In this document: piece after piece, positions 51,932 to 62,185 of the stretch | Layout: every line of letters starts with the position of its first letter | How positions within the stretch are numbered: position 1 is the stretch's first letter | Assembly: GCF_000817735.3 (NCBI RefSeq) | Contig: NZ_JTJC03000001.1 | Span: forward strand, 691,710 to 755,709 | Direction of reading: 5' to 3' | From: Scytonema millei VB511283 | GTDB taxonomy: Bacteria; Cyanobacteriota; Cyanobacteriia; Cyanobacteriales; Chroococcidiopsidaceae | Length of the DNA: 64,000 bases | Notes under the pieces: model-generated | Databases searched by the model: none | Told to the model about the DNA's origin: nothing | The model's input: the letters and a program-made list of their open reading frames with translations, nothing else | Made by a program: the position numbers and the translations under genes

Positions 51932-53935
51932 ATGGCGATTCAATTTGGGCGGGAAATCTGCGGCAACCTGGATATCGCGGAAACGCGAGAGTGGCTGGTG
52001 ACAAACGGGATTGGCGGTTATGCCTCTGGTACGGTAGCGGGATTGCTGACTCGACGCTACCACGGGTTATTAGTCGCAGCCCTCAAACCGCCTTTGGGTC
52101 GCACGTTAATGTTAGCAAAGTTGGATGAAACGATTCTGTATGGCGATCGCTTCTATCCTTTAAATACGAATCGCTGGCGAGATGGAATTGTCAGCCCTGA
52201 AGGTTATTTGTGTGTCGAGCAATTTTCTCTAGAAGGGACAGTCCCCGTCTGGCGTTTTGCCTATGCTGATGCCCTATTGGAAAAGCGGGTATGGATGCAG
52301 CAGGGAGCCAATACGACTTACATTCAGTATGCCTCCGTTCGCGCCACTGCACCGCTACAACTGGGACTGAAAGCGATGGTCAATTATCGCGATTATCACG
52401 GCATTACCCAAGGTAACAGCTGGCAAATGGCTTTAGATCCAGTCGATCTAGGAATTTGCGTCACTGCTTATCCAGGTGCTACACCCCTCTACTTGCTAAG
52501 TGATAGTGCAACAGCAACAATCGTTCACAACTGGTACTATGGCTTTGACTTAGCCGTAGAACGCTACCGAGGACTGAGCGATCGCGAAGACCACTTGCAC
52601 GCAGCAACTTTTCAGGTAACGCTCAACCCTGGGGAATCCTTGACTTTTGTGGCAAGTACGGAAAGCCATCCAAATTTAGATGGCGCAGCAGCCTTGAAAC
52701 TGCGTCACACCCAAGAACAAAAGCTACTCGGACAGTGGAAAGCCAGTCGTTCGATTAAAGCGAAAGAACCGCCGCAATGGATACACCAGCTGGTTCTAGC
52801 TGCCGACCAGTTTATCGTCGATCGCCCTTTGGCAGACGAACCGCAGGGTAAAACGATTATTGCTGGTTATCCTTGGTTTAGCGACTGGGGACGCGACACG
52901 GCGATTGCCTTACCAGGATTGACACTTTGCACGGGGCGATCGGAAATTGCCCGTTATATTCTCCGCACTTTTGCTAAGTACGTCGATCGCGGCACGATCC
53001 CCAACCGCTTTCCCGATGTCGGGGAAGCACCAGATTACAATACTGTTGATGCGACTTTGTGGTACTTTGAAGCAGTTCGTGCCTACTATAGTGCTACAGA
53101 AGATGATGCCCTCATCCAAGAACTATTTCCAGTCCTAGCAGATATTATTGATTGGCACTGTCGCGGTACGCGCTACAACATCCATCTCGATGCAGCTGAC
53201 GGACTGCTTTATGCTGGGGAAGAGGGATGGCAGTTAACCTGGATGGATGCCAAAATTGGCGATTGGGTCGTCACACCTCGAATTGGTAAACCGATTGAGA
53301 TTAACGCACTTTGGTATAATGCCGTGCGGAGTATGGCAAATTTCGCCCGTCGGTTAGGTAAGCCGCATCAAGAGTACGAGGCGATCGCCAACCGCACGCT
53401 AGCGAGGTTCTCTCGTTTCTGGAATCAAGAGTTAGGCTACTGCTACGACGTACTCGATGGTCCTGATGGCGACGATTCATCCCTACGCCCCAACCAAATT
53501 TTTGCCGTCTCTCTACCCTTGGTGGGGGCGCAAGGCATTGCACCTTTACTTAACCCGACACAGCAAAAAGGGGTTGTCGATGCTTGCGGACAGATGTTAT
53601 TGACTTCTTTTGGCTTGCGATCGCTTTCTCCCGAACATCCCCAATATCGAGGACGGTATGGTGGCGATCCACTGCAACGAGATAGCGCGTATCATCAGGG
53701 GACAGCCTGGGGATGGTTAATTGGTGCATTTGTCTCTGCACATTTGCGCGTTTATAAAAATCCCGTGCAGGCGCGTCAATTTCTCGAACCAATGGCAAAC
53801 CACCTTTGCGATCGCGGTATTGGGAGTTTAAGCGAAATCTTTGACGGCGATGCGCCCATGACTCCACGCGGCTGCATTGCCCAAGCTTGGACTGTTGCAG
53901 AAGTTTTGCGGGCTTGGTTTGCTACCGAAGAGTAG
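51932..53935 (+). CDS. Amylo-alpha-1,6-glucosidase (glycogen debranching enzyme)
   Basis: Removes alpha-1,6 branches from glycogen or limit dextrin; GH133-like (GDE_C) enzyme of 667 aa. N-terminal domain begins FGREICGNLDIAETREWLVTNGIGGYASGTVAG and LTRRYHGLLVAALKPP. The C-terminal alpha/alpha barrel includes IIAGYPWFSDWGRDTAIALPGLTL, GTIPNRFPD, YNTVDATLWYFEAVRAYY, WMDAKIGDWVVTPRIGKPIEINALWYNA and YHQGTAWGWLIGAF. The acid residues of the catalytic region lie in the WGRD and DAKIGD segments. Together with glgP at 16.8 kb it provides glycogen breakdown. It is followed by a large heptamer repeat block. Confidence 0.93.
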   Translation: MAIQFGREICGNLDIAETREWLVTNGIGGYASGTVAGLLTRRYHGLLVAALKPPLGRTLMLAKLDETILYGDRFYPLNTNRWRDGIVSPEGYLCVEQFSLEGTVPVWRFAYADALLEKRVWMQQGANTTYIQYASVRATAPLQLGLKAMVNYRDYHGITQGNSWQMALDPVDLGICVTAYPGATPLYLLSDSATATIVHNWYYGFDLAVERYRGLSDREDHLHAATFQVTLNPGESLTFVASTESHPNLDGAAALKLRHTQEQKLLGQWKASRSIKAKEPPQWIHQLVLAADQFIVDRPLADEPQGKTIIAGYPWFSDWGRDTAIALPGLTLCTGRSEIARYILRTFAKYVDRGTIPNRFPDVGEAPDYNTVDATLWYFEAVRAYYSATEDDALIQELFPVLADIIDWHCRGTRYNIHLDAADGLLYAGEEGWQLTWMDAKIGDWVVTPRIGKPIEINALWYNAVRSMANFARRLGKPHQEYEAIANRTLARFSRFWNQELGYCYDVLDGPDGDDSSLRPNQIFAVSLPLVGAQGIAPLLNPTQQKGVVDACGQMLLTSFGLRSLSPEHPQYRGRYGGDPLQRDSAYHQGTAWGWLIGAFVSAHLRVYKNPVQARQFLEPMANHLCDRGIGSLSEIFDGDAPMTPRGCIAQAWTVAEVLRAWFATEE

Positions 53936-53939
53936 GGAG

Positions 53940-54079
53940 CAGTTATTCAGTTATCAGTTATCAGTTATCAGTGACTATATACCCCACGCACCACGCACCA
54001 CGCAACAACCAACAACCAACAACCAACAACCAACTACCAACTACCAACTACCAACTACCAACTACCAATTACCAACAAC
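53940..54079. repeat. Long heptamer repeat block
   Basis: CAGTTAT units, CACGCAC units, then AACAACC and AACTACC heptamers (more than eight). It occupies most of the 350-base gap before the next gene. Confidence 0.93.
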
Positions 54080-54286
54080 AGTAGTAAATGTGTAGCTTAG
54101 CGATCGCTGCGTGATGTTAAAGTAAAGACATTGAAACAATAGCAGCAATATTCACCGATTAATGATGAAGTTCTTGTTCCGCGATCGATCTCGTTCGGCG
54201 AACGGGATCGCTTGCGGTTGAGGGCTAACGGGTGTGTTATTTGTTTACGAATTCCTCACTTTACTGATGAAATGGAGTGCCTTCAT

Positions 54287-55354
54287 ATGCTCATCAGCTC
54301 AGATATTTCACAGAACCTAACCACTCAACAGCTCGTCAAAATTTGGGCAGAGCGATATCAGCCTCAAATCCCCTTCTCTGCGCAACATCATTTTGCCTCT
54401 GAGACTCTGTTTCACGTCATTTCGCTGGAGGGCAGACAAGAAACTGTTGCAAAGTTGCATCGATCGCTGATCGAGCTGAACTGCGACTATGCTGCTACTA
54501 GAGCGAGCGAGCTGTATGAATTCACTCCATCGACAACCAGTCCAAGTGAAATTACCAACATCGTGCAGTGTACTGTTGAAATCTACTTAAATCTACTGGA
54601 GTTTTACAAGCAGCCATCATACTCTCTTAACGAGACAGTCCAAGCTGGCAAGGGCGATCGCGTACAATTAGTTGGCTTGAGCAATACAGACATCATCAAG
54701 CTAGCTAGCTTTGTAGAACCACTGCTGTTAGAGTATCAAGAGCGTCACCAAATTTCTCATGATTGGGCGAAGCTAGGCTTTCTCACGACTCACTTCAACC
54801 TTAGCAATGTAGCGCTATTAGAAAATTTGAATGCTGTCGAGCAAATTTTTGTCAAACCTTACTTCAAGTTTCTAGAAGAGCAGGTAGCGCTGCCGTGGCT
54901 GCGCGTTTGCGAGGCAGCAAGTAAGCATGATTTTAGTTCGCCTGCGTTTCAAGTCGTTCACCACATGCTACCAGAGGTCGAGGCGATCTCTCATCGGGTT
55001 TATATGAATCTCTTGCGACAGTTTCCCAAAACCAGCACACGGCGGGGAAGATTGGATCATCCTAGCGTGAAGCATTCGTGCCTCCGAGACTTAGATATGT
55101 TTCAAGCATACTTGTGGCTTTGCGTGTTGCAGGGTAGCTTGGCTCCAATTGAAGATGAGCTGGTGCGTTTGTGTACGATGGTTATGCCACGGGTAGGTGC
55201 GACTTGGGAAATGACCGCTGTGTGGAACGTTCTATTGGTAGCAGAGATAATGAATCGCACTTGGATGAGCGAGCAAAAATTTCTTAAGCCTTACACAAAC
55301 GGGCTGATACGGGCATTTGAGCGATCGCAAAGTCAGTTTGTTGTCGAATCTTGA
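54287..55354 (+). CDS. Conserved-looking soluble protein of unknown function
   Basis: 355 aa with no recognised domain. Mostly helical and leucine-rich; no signal peptide, membrane span, P-loop or metal motif. Acidic and basic residues are mixed. A stretch with many aromatic residues is VKPYFKFLEEQVALPWLRVCEA (about 210-230). The start is the ATG at 54287 with GGAG 9 bases upstream; the frame is open 25 codons further but without support. It stands alone between a repeat block and the EVE gene. It could be a regulatory or scaffold protein, but nothing in the sequence says so. Confidence 0.65.
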   Translation: MLISSDISQNLTTQQLVKIWAERYQPQIPFSAQHHFASETLFHVISLEGRQETVAKLHRSLIELNCDYAATRASELYEFTPSTTSPSEITNIVQCTVEIYLNLLEFYKQPSYSLNETVQAGKGDRVQLVGLSNTDIIKLASFVEPLLLEYQERHQISHDWAKLGFLTTHFNLSNVALLENLNAVEQIFVKPYFKFLEEQVALPWLRVCEAASKHDFSSPAFQVVHHMLPEVEAISHRVYMNLLRQFPKTSTRRGRLDHPSVKHSCLRDLDMFQAYLWLCVLQGSLAPIEDELVRLCTMVMPRVGATWEMTAVWNVLLVAEIMNRTWMSEQKFLKPYTNGLIRAFERSQSQFVVES

Positions 55355-55363
55355 CCAAAATCA

Positions 55364-55786
55364 TTATCCTTTCAACTGATGAACTCGCTGCCATTCTTCC
55401 GGCGTGATTTTGTAGTTAATACCGGGAGCGCGAATTACAGGTAAATTGCTCAAAACGCGATCGTAAAGCAATTCCGATCGCCTTAATGGTTGTCCCAACA
55501 ATTTACGAATACAGTGAATTTTGACATGAAATTTACTATCAGCTTTACTTAGATCGAGCCAATAGTCTTTATCGGGTAATTCTGTTAAAGCTTGTACGGG
55601 TTCTGCGACTTCCGCGATCGCATATATTCCTGCTTTTTCTCCTGCCATCCACACCAAAACTCCATCACCCACAGCAATCTCTTTGCTATAGCGAGTCACC
55701 CGCCACGGAATTGTTTCTAATTCCCGAATTGCATCTAAAATTCGGTAATATTTAGGGTTTCCTTGAAATAGCCAGTAATTTGTCAT
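55364..55786 (-). CDS. EVE domain-containing protein
   Basis: 140-aa single-domain EVE protein (PUA-like fold). Seen: YWLFQGNPKYYRILDAI at the N-terminus, ETIPWRVTRYSKEIAVGDGVLVWMAGEKAGIYAIAEVAEP in the centre (W-x-V...G-D-x-V-x-x-W-x-x-G of the family) and LRRSELLYDRVLSNLPVIR at the end. EVE domains bind modified bases in nucleic acid, and some occur in restriction or toxin-antitoxin context; here no partner is adjacent. The start codon ATG lies within an ATGACAA heptamer repeat. Confidence 0.88.
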   Translation of the reverse strand: MTNYWLFQGNPKYYRILDAIRELETIPWRVTRYSKEIAVGDGVLVWMAGEKAGIYAIAEVAEPVQALTELPDKDYWLDLSKADSKFHVKIHCIRKLLGQPLRRSELLYDRVLSNLPVIRAPGINYKITPEEWQRVHQLKG

Positions 55787-55908
55787 TTGTCATTTGTTGT
55801 TAGTTAACAGTTGATGGCTGACGGTTGACTGTTCCCTGTTCCCCGTTTCCTTTTCCCTAACAACTGATAACTGATAACTGTCAACTGTTAACTGTTAACT
55901 GTTAACTA
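55780..55908. repeat. Repeat block joining EVE gene and dnaE
   Basis: ATGACAA units (EVE start), GTTGACTGTT and CCCTGTTCCCC words, CTGATAA units and GTTAACT heptamers. The last contributes the TAA stop of dnaE at 55895. Confidence 0.9.
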
Positions 55909-58900
55909 ATAATGGCTGTACGTGAGCGGGAAAATTGGCGGTTCTGAGTGCTTCTACAGCGGTTCTACTATCTTGTACCCAATAACTGCGTCCAAGGCGT
56001 ACTAGTTGACGGTTATGGGTATCTTGAATAATAGCAAACACTGGAATTTTCGCTTTTTCTTTCTCTTCTACCTGCTTTTGCAAAATTTCTTGTAAGCGAT
56101 GTTGTTCCTGGATGTTTCCAGCTTGTAAGGGGTCAAGTTCTACCATGACTAAACGGACGTTTTCTATTGGTTCTACATCTTCAATAATCATTTGTACTTT
56201 GTCGTCTCGTCGATCGACTTTACCCCAAACAATTAATCGCGTATCTGCTTCTAACAGATGGGAAATGCGTTCGTAGGTTCTAGGAAAAACAACTGCTTCT
56301 GTTTGTCCTGTCAAATCTTCTAACTGTAAAATTGCCATGCGATCGCCTTTTTTCGTGGTTACGGGTTTCATGCTAGTTAGCATCACTACTGAACTCACAG
56401 AGGCTTCGCTGGAAATGTTTTCTAAATTGCTTAGACTAATCGGAGATAAAATTTGTGCTGCTTGACTGACTGCTTTGAGGGGATGATCGGAGACGTAAAA
56501 ACCTAATAATTCTTTTTCTTTACGTAGCTTTTCCGATTGTTGGAAATCTGCTACTGGGGGTGCTTTGGGAGCAGAATCAAAACTACTTTCCGACTGACTA
56601 GCATCTGTCAGTCCCCCTAAATCAAATAAACTAAATTGACCGATCGCTCTATCCTTAGCACGGGATTGCGCCCAATCGTGAACTAGCTCTAAATCTTTTA
56701 ATAATTGCTGCCGATTTGGTTCGAGTTTGTCGAAAGCACCGCAATAAATTAGTGGTTCAATAGTTCGACGGGTGACAGCACGTAAATCGACGCGATCGCA
56801 AAAATCAGCTAAAGATTTAAATTTGCCTTCTGCGCGTGCTTTTAAAATCGAGGCGATCGCTTCTCCACCGACTCCTTTAACTGCTGATAGTCCGAATAAA
56901 ATGTTGTCTTCTATTGGCGTAAAATCTACCCCAGAACGATTTACATCTGGTGGTTCGATTTGAATATTCATGTTCAAACAGGTAGCAATATATTTTTGTA
57001 CCTGTTCTGTTTTGTCGCTATTGGCTGTTAATAGCGCCGCCATGTATTCTACAGGAAAATTCGCTTTGAGATAGGCAGTTTGATAAGTGACGTAACCGTA
57101 AGCTGTGGAATGGGATTTATTGAAGCAGTATTCAGCGAACTTCATCATCTTCTCAAATAACTCTTCAGCTATTTGTTTTTTTACCCCATTTCTTGCTGCA
57201 CCATCAACAAAAATTTCTCTTTGCTTCTGCATTTCAGAAGTTTTCTTTTTCCCCATCGCACGTCTTAACAAATCCGCCTGTCCGAGGGAATATCCGGCTA
57301 AATCTTGAGCAATTTTCATGATTTGCTCTTGATACACCATAATTCCATAGGTTTCTTGCAAGATTGGCTCTAATATGGGATGCTCGTTTTCAATTGCTTC
57401 TTTACCGTGTTTGCGATTAATAAATTTTGGAATTAAACCAGCATCTAATGGTCCTGGTCGATATAAAGCCAGCACTGAAGAAATATCTTCGATACAAGAA
57501 GGTTTTAAATCTCGAACAATCTGACGCATTCCTGAGGATTCTAGCTGAAATACTCCTTCTAACGCGCCTGCTTCTAGCAGCTTATAAGCTTTTTCTACAT
57601 CTTCAGGAATTTTATCAGTTTCACCTTTGGCTAAAATTTTCTGCACTTTTCTTTCATTTGCCGTAACTTCATACGGATCGACTTTAATGTGGCGATATTG
57701 TTGGATCAGTTGAATCGACTTCTGAATTAAAGTCAAATTCTTTAATCCTAAAAAGTCCATTTTCAACAATCCCATTGCTTCGATGTCTTCCATAAAATAT
57801 TGGGTAATGACATCGCCTTCTTTATTTCTTTGTAATGGAACAACTTCATCTAACGGATCGGATGAAATCACAACTCCGGCTGCATGAACGCCGTAAGTTT
57901 TGTTCGTTCCTTCAATTCGCATCGCCATATCAACCCAGCGGCGAACATGGGGTTCGTTGTCGTATCTATCCTTAAACTCTTGTTCTGGTGTTTCGTCAGA
58001 AATCATCACCGCCAGTTTAGTTGGCTTACCCCGCACCACAGGGATTAATTTCGCCATTTTGTCTGATTCGGCGTAGGGAATATCCAACACTCGCGCCACA
58101 TCTTTTAAAACAGCTTTGGATGTGAGGCGGTTAAATGTGATAATTTGCGCGACTCGATCTTCACCGTATCTCCGCGTGACATATTCAATGACTTCATCGC
58201 GTTTTTCAATGCAGAAATCGGTATCAATATCAGGCATTGATTTGCGTTCTGGATTCAAAAATCGCTCGAATAGCAAACCGTGATGTACCGGATCGATATT
58301 AGTAATTTGCAGACAATATGCAACTAAAGAACCAGCAGCCGAACCGCGTCCTGGTCCTACGGGAATGTCATTGTCTCTAGCATATTTAATGTAATCCCAT
58401 ACAACTAAAAAGTAAGTCGAAAAGCCCATCTGCTGAAGCATTTTCAACTCATATTCCAACCTTTCTTTATAGACTGGTTCGATTTGATTGCGAGATTTAC
58501 GATTGAGGCGTTCTAGCAATCCTTCCCAAGCAACTTCTTCTACATAAGTATCAGCTGTATGTCCGGCTGGAACTGGGTAATTAGGCAGTCGCGGTTCGCC
58601 TAAAATGTGATAGGGTTCGATTTTCTCGGCAACTTCTAAAGTTGTGGCGATCGCCTCTTGGATAATATCATCTGGCAAATGATCGCGAAATAATTGCGCC
58701 ATCTCCTCAGCGGACTTCAAATATTCCGTACCGCTATAGCGCATCCGATTATCTTCGGAAATTAGCTTACCCGTTTGAATACACAATAATGCGTCGTGAG
58801 CATCAACGTCAAAACAGGAAATATAATGGGAATCGTTTGTGGCAACAAATTTAATATCTAACTCTCTAGCGATTTTGATAATTTCTACATTTACCGTTCT

Positions 58901-59455
58901 GTCTTCAGGAGAACCGTGATCTTGAATTTCTAAATAGAAATCATCGCCAAACACATTTTTGTACCATTTAGCAGTTTCTCGCGCTATATCTGGTTTACAT
59001 TGTAGGATTGCTTGGGGAATTTCTCCACCTAAGCAAGCACTAGTAACAATTAAACCTTCCCGATACTGTTCTAATAGTTCTTTATTCACGCAAGGACGGG
59101 CAAATATTCCCTTACCTTGAAATCCTTTGAGGTGAGAAATCGACGTAAGCTTAACTAAATTTTTGTAACCTTTAGTATTTTTCGCTAAGACAACCTGATG
59201 ATATTTTCTGACTCTACGGCGTTCTTTGTTTTCAATATCGCCGTTAATTACATACATTTCATTGCCAATTATTGGCTTAATATTCTTACTACGACAAACT
59301 TTAATTAACTCGATCGCCCCATACATGACACCGTGATCGGTAAGCGCGATCGCAGGCATACCCAATTCTATCGCCCGATCTACTAGTTGCGGTAGCTGGC
59401 TGGCACCATCGAGCAGGCTGTAATCGCTATGGATGTGTAGACCGACGAAAGACAT
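55895..59455 (-). CDS. dnaE: DNA polymerase III alpha subunit, uninterrupted
   Basis: Replicative polymerase, 1186 aa. N-terminal PHP domain ([33 protein letters not shown]). Catalytic palm with [23 protein letters not shown] and [19 protein letters not shown], the two catalytic Asp regions, and thumb/fingers including [15 protein letters not shown] helix-hairpin-helix lies near 870 and an OB-fold near 1000-1090 ([21 protein letters not shown]). At Tyr776-Cys777 ([13 protein letters not shown]) lies the point where many cyanobacterial DnaE proteins are split by an intein into dnaE-N and dnaE-C; here the codons adjoin. The C-terminal residues LLVNS and the stop fall in GTTAACT repeats. Confidence 0.97.
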   Translation of the reverse strand: MSFVGLHIHSDYSLLDGASQLPQLVDRAIELGMPAIALTDHGVMYGAIELIKVCRSKNIKPIIGNEMYVINGDIENKERRRVRKYHQVVLAKNTKGYKNLVKLTSISHLKGFQGKGIFARPCVNKELLEQYREGLIVTSACLGGEIPQAILQCKPDIARETAKWYKNVFGDDFYLEIQDHGSPEDRTVNVEIIKIARELDIKFVATNDSHYISCFDVDAHDALLCIQTGKLISEDNRMRYSGTEYLKSAEEMAQLFRDHLPDDIIQEAIATTLEVAEKIEPYHILGEPRLPNYPVPAGHTADTYVEEVAWEGLLERLNRKSRNQIEPVYKERLEYELKMLQQMGFSTYFLVVWDYIKYARDNDIPVGPGRGSAAGSLVAYCLQITNIDPVHHGLLFERFLNPERKSMPDIDTDFCIEKRDEVIEYVTRRYGEDRVAQIITFNRLTSKAVLKDVARVLDIPYAESDKMAKLIPVVRGKPTKLAVMISDETPEQEFKDRYDNEPHVRRWVDMAMRIEGTNKTYGVHAAGVVISSDPLDEVVPLQRNKEGDVITQYFMEDIEAMGLLKMDFLGLKNLTLIQKSIQLIQQYRHIKVDPYEVTANERKVQKILAKGETDKIPEDVEKAYKLLEAGALEGVFQLESSGMRQIVRDLKPSCIEDISSVLALYRPGPLDAGLIPKFINRKHGKEAIENEHPILEPILQETYGIMVYQEQIMKIAQDLAGYSLGQADLLRRAMGKKKTSEMQKQREIFVDGAARNGVKKQIAEELFEKMMKFAEYCFNKSHSTAYGYVTYQTAYLKANFPVEYMAALLTANSDKTEQVQKYIATCLNMNIQIEPPDVNRSGVDFTPIEDNILFGLSAVKGVGGEAIASILKARAEGKFKSLADFCDRVDLRAVTRRTIEPLIYCGAFDKLEPNRQQLLKDLELVHDWAQSRAKDRAIGQFSLFDLGGLTDASQSESSFDSAPKAPPVADFQQSEKLRKEKELLGFYVSDHPLKAVSQAAQILSPISLSNLENISSEASVSSVVMLTSMKPVTTKKGDRMAILQLEDLTGQTEAVVFPRTYERISHLLEADTRLIVWGKVDRRDDKVQMIIEDVEPIENVRLVMVELDPLQAGNIQEQHRLQEILQKQVEEKEKAKIPVFAIIQDTHNRQLVRLGRSYWVQDSRTAVEALRTANFPAHVQPLLVNS

Positions 59456-59618
59456 AGAAGCATCCCACAGTGGCTATGACAGAAGTATAGGATACCGGAT
59501 TTTGGATGCACTAGGGTGGGTACGTGCATTCTCCTGAAAGTAATTTAATAATAGGTGTGTTGGTATCGTAGCGGCTATAGCGAACGCGGACGATCGCCAC
59601 TTTGGGAGCGTAGAATAT

Positions 59619-60512
59619 ATGCTGCAACAGCTCAAACTGGATATGACTAAGCTAGAGGACTCTACCAAAGTCCTGCCTCATCCACCATTGCTTGACAGCC
59701 ACTCAGCAGGCTGGAACGATCTTTTTCTGGCTTACTACCATCATCCAGGTTATGAGACTCCAACAGAGCATTTGATGGCGCAACACGTCCTCGATGTGAG
59801 CGATCGCCATAATTGGGTACAGCACGAAAGGCGCGTAGGCGATCGTTATCAGTCTTACTGGTTTGGTAATGGCGAGATTGCTTTTTGTCCGGCTAACACG
59901 CTGCATTGGGCAGTATGGCAGCAAGAAGTACGCTTTACTCTGATTACCTTTACTCCTCAACTTTTAGCAAGATTGGCAAATGAATGTACGGATCGCGATC
60001 GCCTGGAACTAATTCCTCGTTTTCAATTTGTCGATCCGGTAATTCAACAACTCGCCTCAGCTTTGAAAGCAGATTTACAGGCTGGGTGTCCCGCTGGACG
60101 GATTTATGGCGAGTCTGTCGGCGTTGCTTTAGCCGTACATTTGCTTACTACCTGCTCCACATTACCACCAAAAATCTCTACATATTCTGACGGGCTACCA
60201 CAGTACAAGTTGCAACAGGTGACTGATTACATTCACGCTCATCTAAATCTAGAGATTAAATTATCAGATTTAGCTCGGATTGTAGGCATGAGTCAATATT
60301 ATTTCTGTCGTCTATTTAAACAATCTACGGGCATGACACCCCATCAATATTTGATTCGGCTGCGGGTAGAAAGAGCAAAACAATTACTCAAACAACCAAA
60401 TTTAGCGATCGCAGATGTAGCGTTTCAGTGTGGTTTTTCGCATCAAAGTCACTTGAGTTGCCATTTTCGTCGCTTAACGGGGATGTCTCCCAAAACATTT
60501 CAACAGCAATAG
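59619..60512 (+). CDS. AraC family transcriptional regulator
   Basis: 297 aa. N-terminal effector region (residues 1-190) of the AraC type, no known ligand. C-terminal two helix-turn-helix motifs: IKLSDLARIVGMSQYYFCRLF and IADVAFQCGFSHQSHLSCHFR, followed by RLTGMSPKTFQQQ, the AraC/XylS signature. The gene lies 99 bases before the two-gene cassette of a DUF6463 membrane protein and a SnoaL-like protein on the same strand. It probably controls that pair (inference). The start at 59619 (MLQQLKLDM) has no strong ribosome site. Confidence 0.92.
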   Translation: MLQQLKLDMTKLEDSTKVLPHPPLLDSHSAGWNDLFLAYYHHPGYETPTEHLMAQHVLDVSDRHNWVQHERRVGDRYQSYWFGNGEIAFCPANTLHWAVWQQEVRFTLITFTPQLLARLANECTDRDRLELIPRFQFVDPVIQQLASALKADLQAGCPAGRIYGESVGVALAVHLLTTCSTLPPKISTYSDGLPQYKLQQVTDYIHAHLNLEIKLSDLARIVGMSQYYFCRLFKQSTGMTPHQYLIRLRVERAKQLLKQPNLAIADVAFQCGFSHQSHLSCHFRRLTGMSPKTFQQQ

Positions 60513-60611
60513 CAAGAATTTGCTCAAAATTGCAAGAACTTGTGCGACGTTAGCCAACAATCTCAGCTAAATTCATAACATTCATTACCGAGAGCGCTAA
60601 GGAGGCTGAGA

Positions 60612-60998
60612 ATGTTGAGATTGAGTGGATATTGGCTATACGCTACCAGCATTATCCATGTTTTAGTTGGTTTATGGCTCTATGCCGAACCGCTATCGAA
60701 TATTGCTCGGAGTGGATTTTTCAACGCAGTAGATCCATTTTGCGATCGCAATACTGCCTTTTGGTTTTTGATGGTTGTGCCATTACTTTTTGCTATGGGA
60801 CAACTATGTTGCTGGGCACAAATTCAAAGTATAACTCTTCCAAATTTTCTTGGTTGGTGTCTTCTAGTAACTGCTCTAGTTGGGATATTTTTGATGCCAA
60901 TTTCAGGGTTCTGGTTGCTGATACCACCGTCTGTACTAATAATCATCACCTCACATCAGTCTAAAAGTAATACCACTAGTATTTCTTATAAAGCTTAA
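60612..60998 (+). CDS. DUF6463 family membrane protein
   Basis: 128 aa, four hydrophobic segments (about 6-24, 50-70, 80-98 and 98-116), sequence SGYWLYATSIIHVLVGLWLYAEP, RNTAFWFLMVVPLLFAMGQL and FLGWCLLVTALVGIFLMPISGFWLLIPPSVLII. This resembles DUF6463, a small membrane family of unknown function. A strong AAGGAGG site lies 6 bases before the ATG. The next gene starts 14 bases after its stop, so the two are translated as an operon. DUF6463 genes are often seen near regulators and small enzymes. Confidence 0.82.
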   Translation: MLRLSGYWLYATSIIHVLVGLWLYAEPLSNIARSGFFNAVDPFCDRNTAFWFLMVVPLLFAMGQLCCWAQIQSITLPNFLGWCLLVTALVGIFLMPISGFWLLIPPSVLIIITSHQSKSNTTSISYKA

Positions 60999-61012
60999 AA
61001 GGAGAGATTCAT

Positions 61013-61453
61013 ATGTTTGTCGAACAAAACAAAGCGATCGCTCTGCGTTTTGCTACTGAAGGGTGGGGAACTAATCCTAATTGGAAAAAAGCTTGGGATG
61101 AGTTAGTCTCGTCAGAGATCGTACATTACTTTTGTAGCTGGGCTGAACCAATTCGAGGAATAGAGGCAAACAAAAAATTTGCAGTGAGTTTATTTCAAGG
61201 ATTTCCCGATATTCGACAGACAATTGAAGAGACGATCGCCCAGGAAGATAAAGTGATGTATCGTTCTACTCTTCAAGGTACTCACACGGGAATATTTATG
61301 GGAATACCACCTACAGGTAAGGTTATAACTGTCAATGGGAGTTTCAATTTATTCCGCATTTCTGAAGGGAAGATTGTGGAATGGTGGTATGAATTGAACT
61401 TGCTAGAAGTCATGAAACAAATGGGAGTCATTACCGAACCTGCCTTGAAATAG
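61013..61453 (+). CDS. Ester cyclase / SnoaL-like polyketide cyclase family
   Basis: 146-aa protein of the SnoaL-like (NTF2-fold) family. Seen: QNKAIALRFATEGWGTNPNWKKAWDELV, the pocket region EPIRGIEANKKFAVSLFQGFPDIRQTIEETIAQEDKVMYR, and GTHTGIFMGIPPTGKVITVNGSFNLFRISEGKIVEWWYELNLLEVMKQMG, the typical ending of ester cyclases in this family. Such proteins isomerise or cyclise small molecules; the substrate here is unknown. GGAGAG precedes the ATG. It forms an operon with the DUF6463 gene and is probably under the AraC-type regulator upstream. Confidence 0.88.
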   Translation: MFVEQNKAIALRFATEGWGTNPNWKKAWDELVSSEIVHYFCSWAEPIRGIEANKKFAVSLFQGFPDIRQTIEETIAQEDKVMYRSTLQGTHTGIFMGIPPTGKVITVNGSFNLFRISEGKIVEWWYELNLLEVMKQMGVITEPALK

Positions 61454-61479
61454 CTTTTCTACATCTTTTAGTAGTTTGC

Positions 61480-62142
61480 TCAATTATCTCCCTTGGTTCC
61501 TAGATATTCTGCAACCCATCTCCGAAATGCCTTAATTGCGACATTTCTTCCTTCTACTTTACTCCGATCGACATACCGAGGAATGGCTTCTACAATTGGC
61601 AAATTAGGAAAAACTTGACTTTGTTCTGTAGCAACATACTGCCGTTCTTGCAGCACATATAAATTAAGCGATCGCCCATTATAAACCCACAATTCAGGAA
61701 CACCTAACGCGGCGTAGCTATTCTTTTTAATCTCCGAATTGCTGGTAAAATCGATCTCAATTGCTAAATCTGGTGGAGGATCGAAGTTCAGATCGATCCT
61801 CTCCTTACCCCTAATTACTGCCTCATTTTGGATATAAAAACAAGCATCAGGTTCCACACCAGCATTTATAACTTGTCGTTTGAAAGTAGTCGAACCCAGA
61901 GACGCAAACTCAATATCGAGTTCTTCCAGCAGGACTTTCACCAAATCCCCAATATTCTCTTTACCACTTTCATGTCCTGCCAATGGAACCATAATTTCCA
62001 ACATTCCTTGATAATATGCGATTCGAGAAGCACGGCGATCGCCCAACTCTGCTAATATTTGCTCAAAATCATCCCAGCTAATATTGCGTAAAGTTACCTT
62101 TTGCCCTGGTTGCACATCAATTTGACTTAATTGAAGTAGCAT
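61480..62142 (-). CDS. Uma2 family (DUF820) nuclease-like protein
   Basis: 220-aa member of the same family as the gene at 11.1 kb. Core: ILAELGDRRASRIAYYQGMLEIMVPLAGHE, GVEPDACFYIQNEAVI (P-D motif), PPDLAIEIDFTSNSEIKKNSYAALGVPELWVYNGRSLNLY (E-x-D and the Lys). ATG at 62142 with GGAG 9 bases upstream; a GTG two codons earlier is possible. It is a group II type, with longer N-terminus than the gene at 11.1 kb and little identity to it, so the two are not a recent duplication. Confidence 0.88.
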   Translation of the reverse strand: MLLQLSQIDVQPGQKVTLRNISWDDFEQILAELGDRRASRIAYYQGMLEIMVPLAGHESGKENIGDLVKVLLEELDIEFASLGSTTFKRQVINAGVEPDACFYIQNEAVIRGKERIDLNFDPPPDLAIEIDFTSNSEIKKNSYAALGVPELWVYNGRSLNLYVLQERQYVATEQSQVFPNLPIVEAIPRYVDRSKVEGRNVAIKAFRRWVAEYLGTKGDN

Positions 62143-62185
62143 TTTCACACTCTCCTTTTAATACTTTTGACTCACGAAAAATCTC

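Noticed and set aside
57100-57160. Split or inserted DnaE intein
   Set aside because: The extein junction residues are encoded contiguously with no intein motifs before or after.
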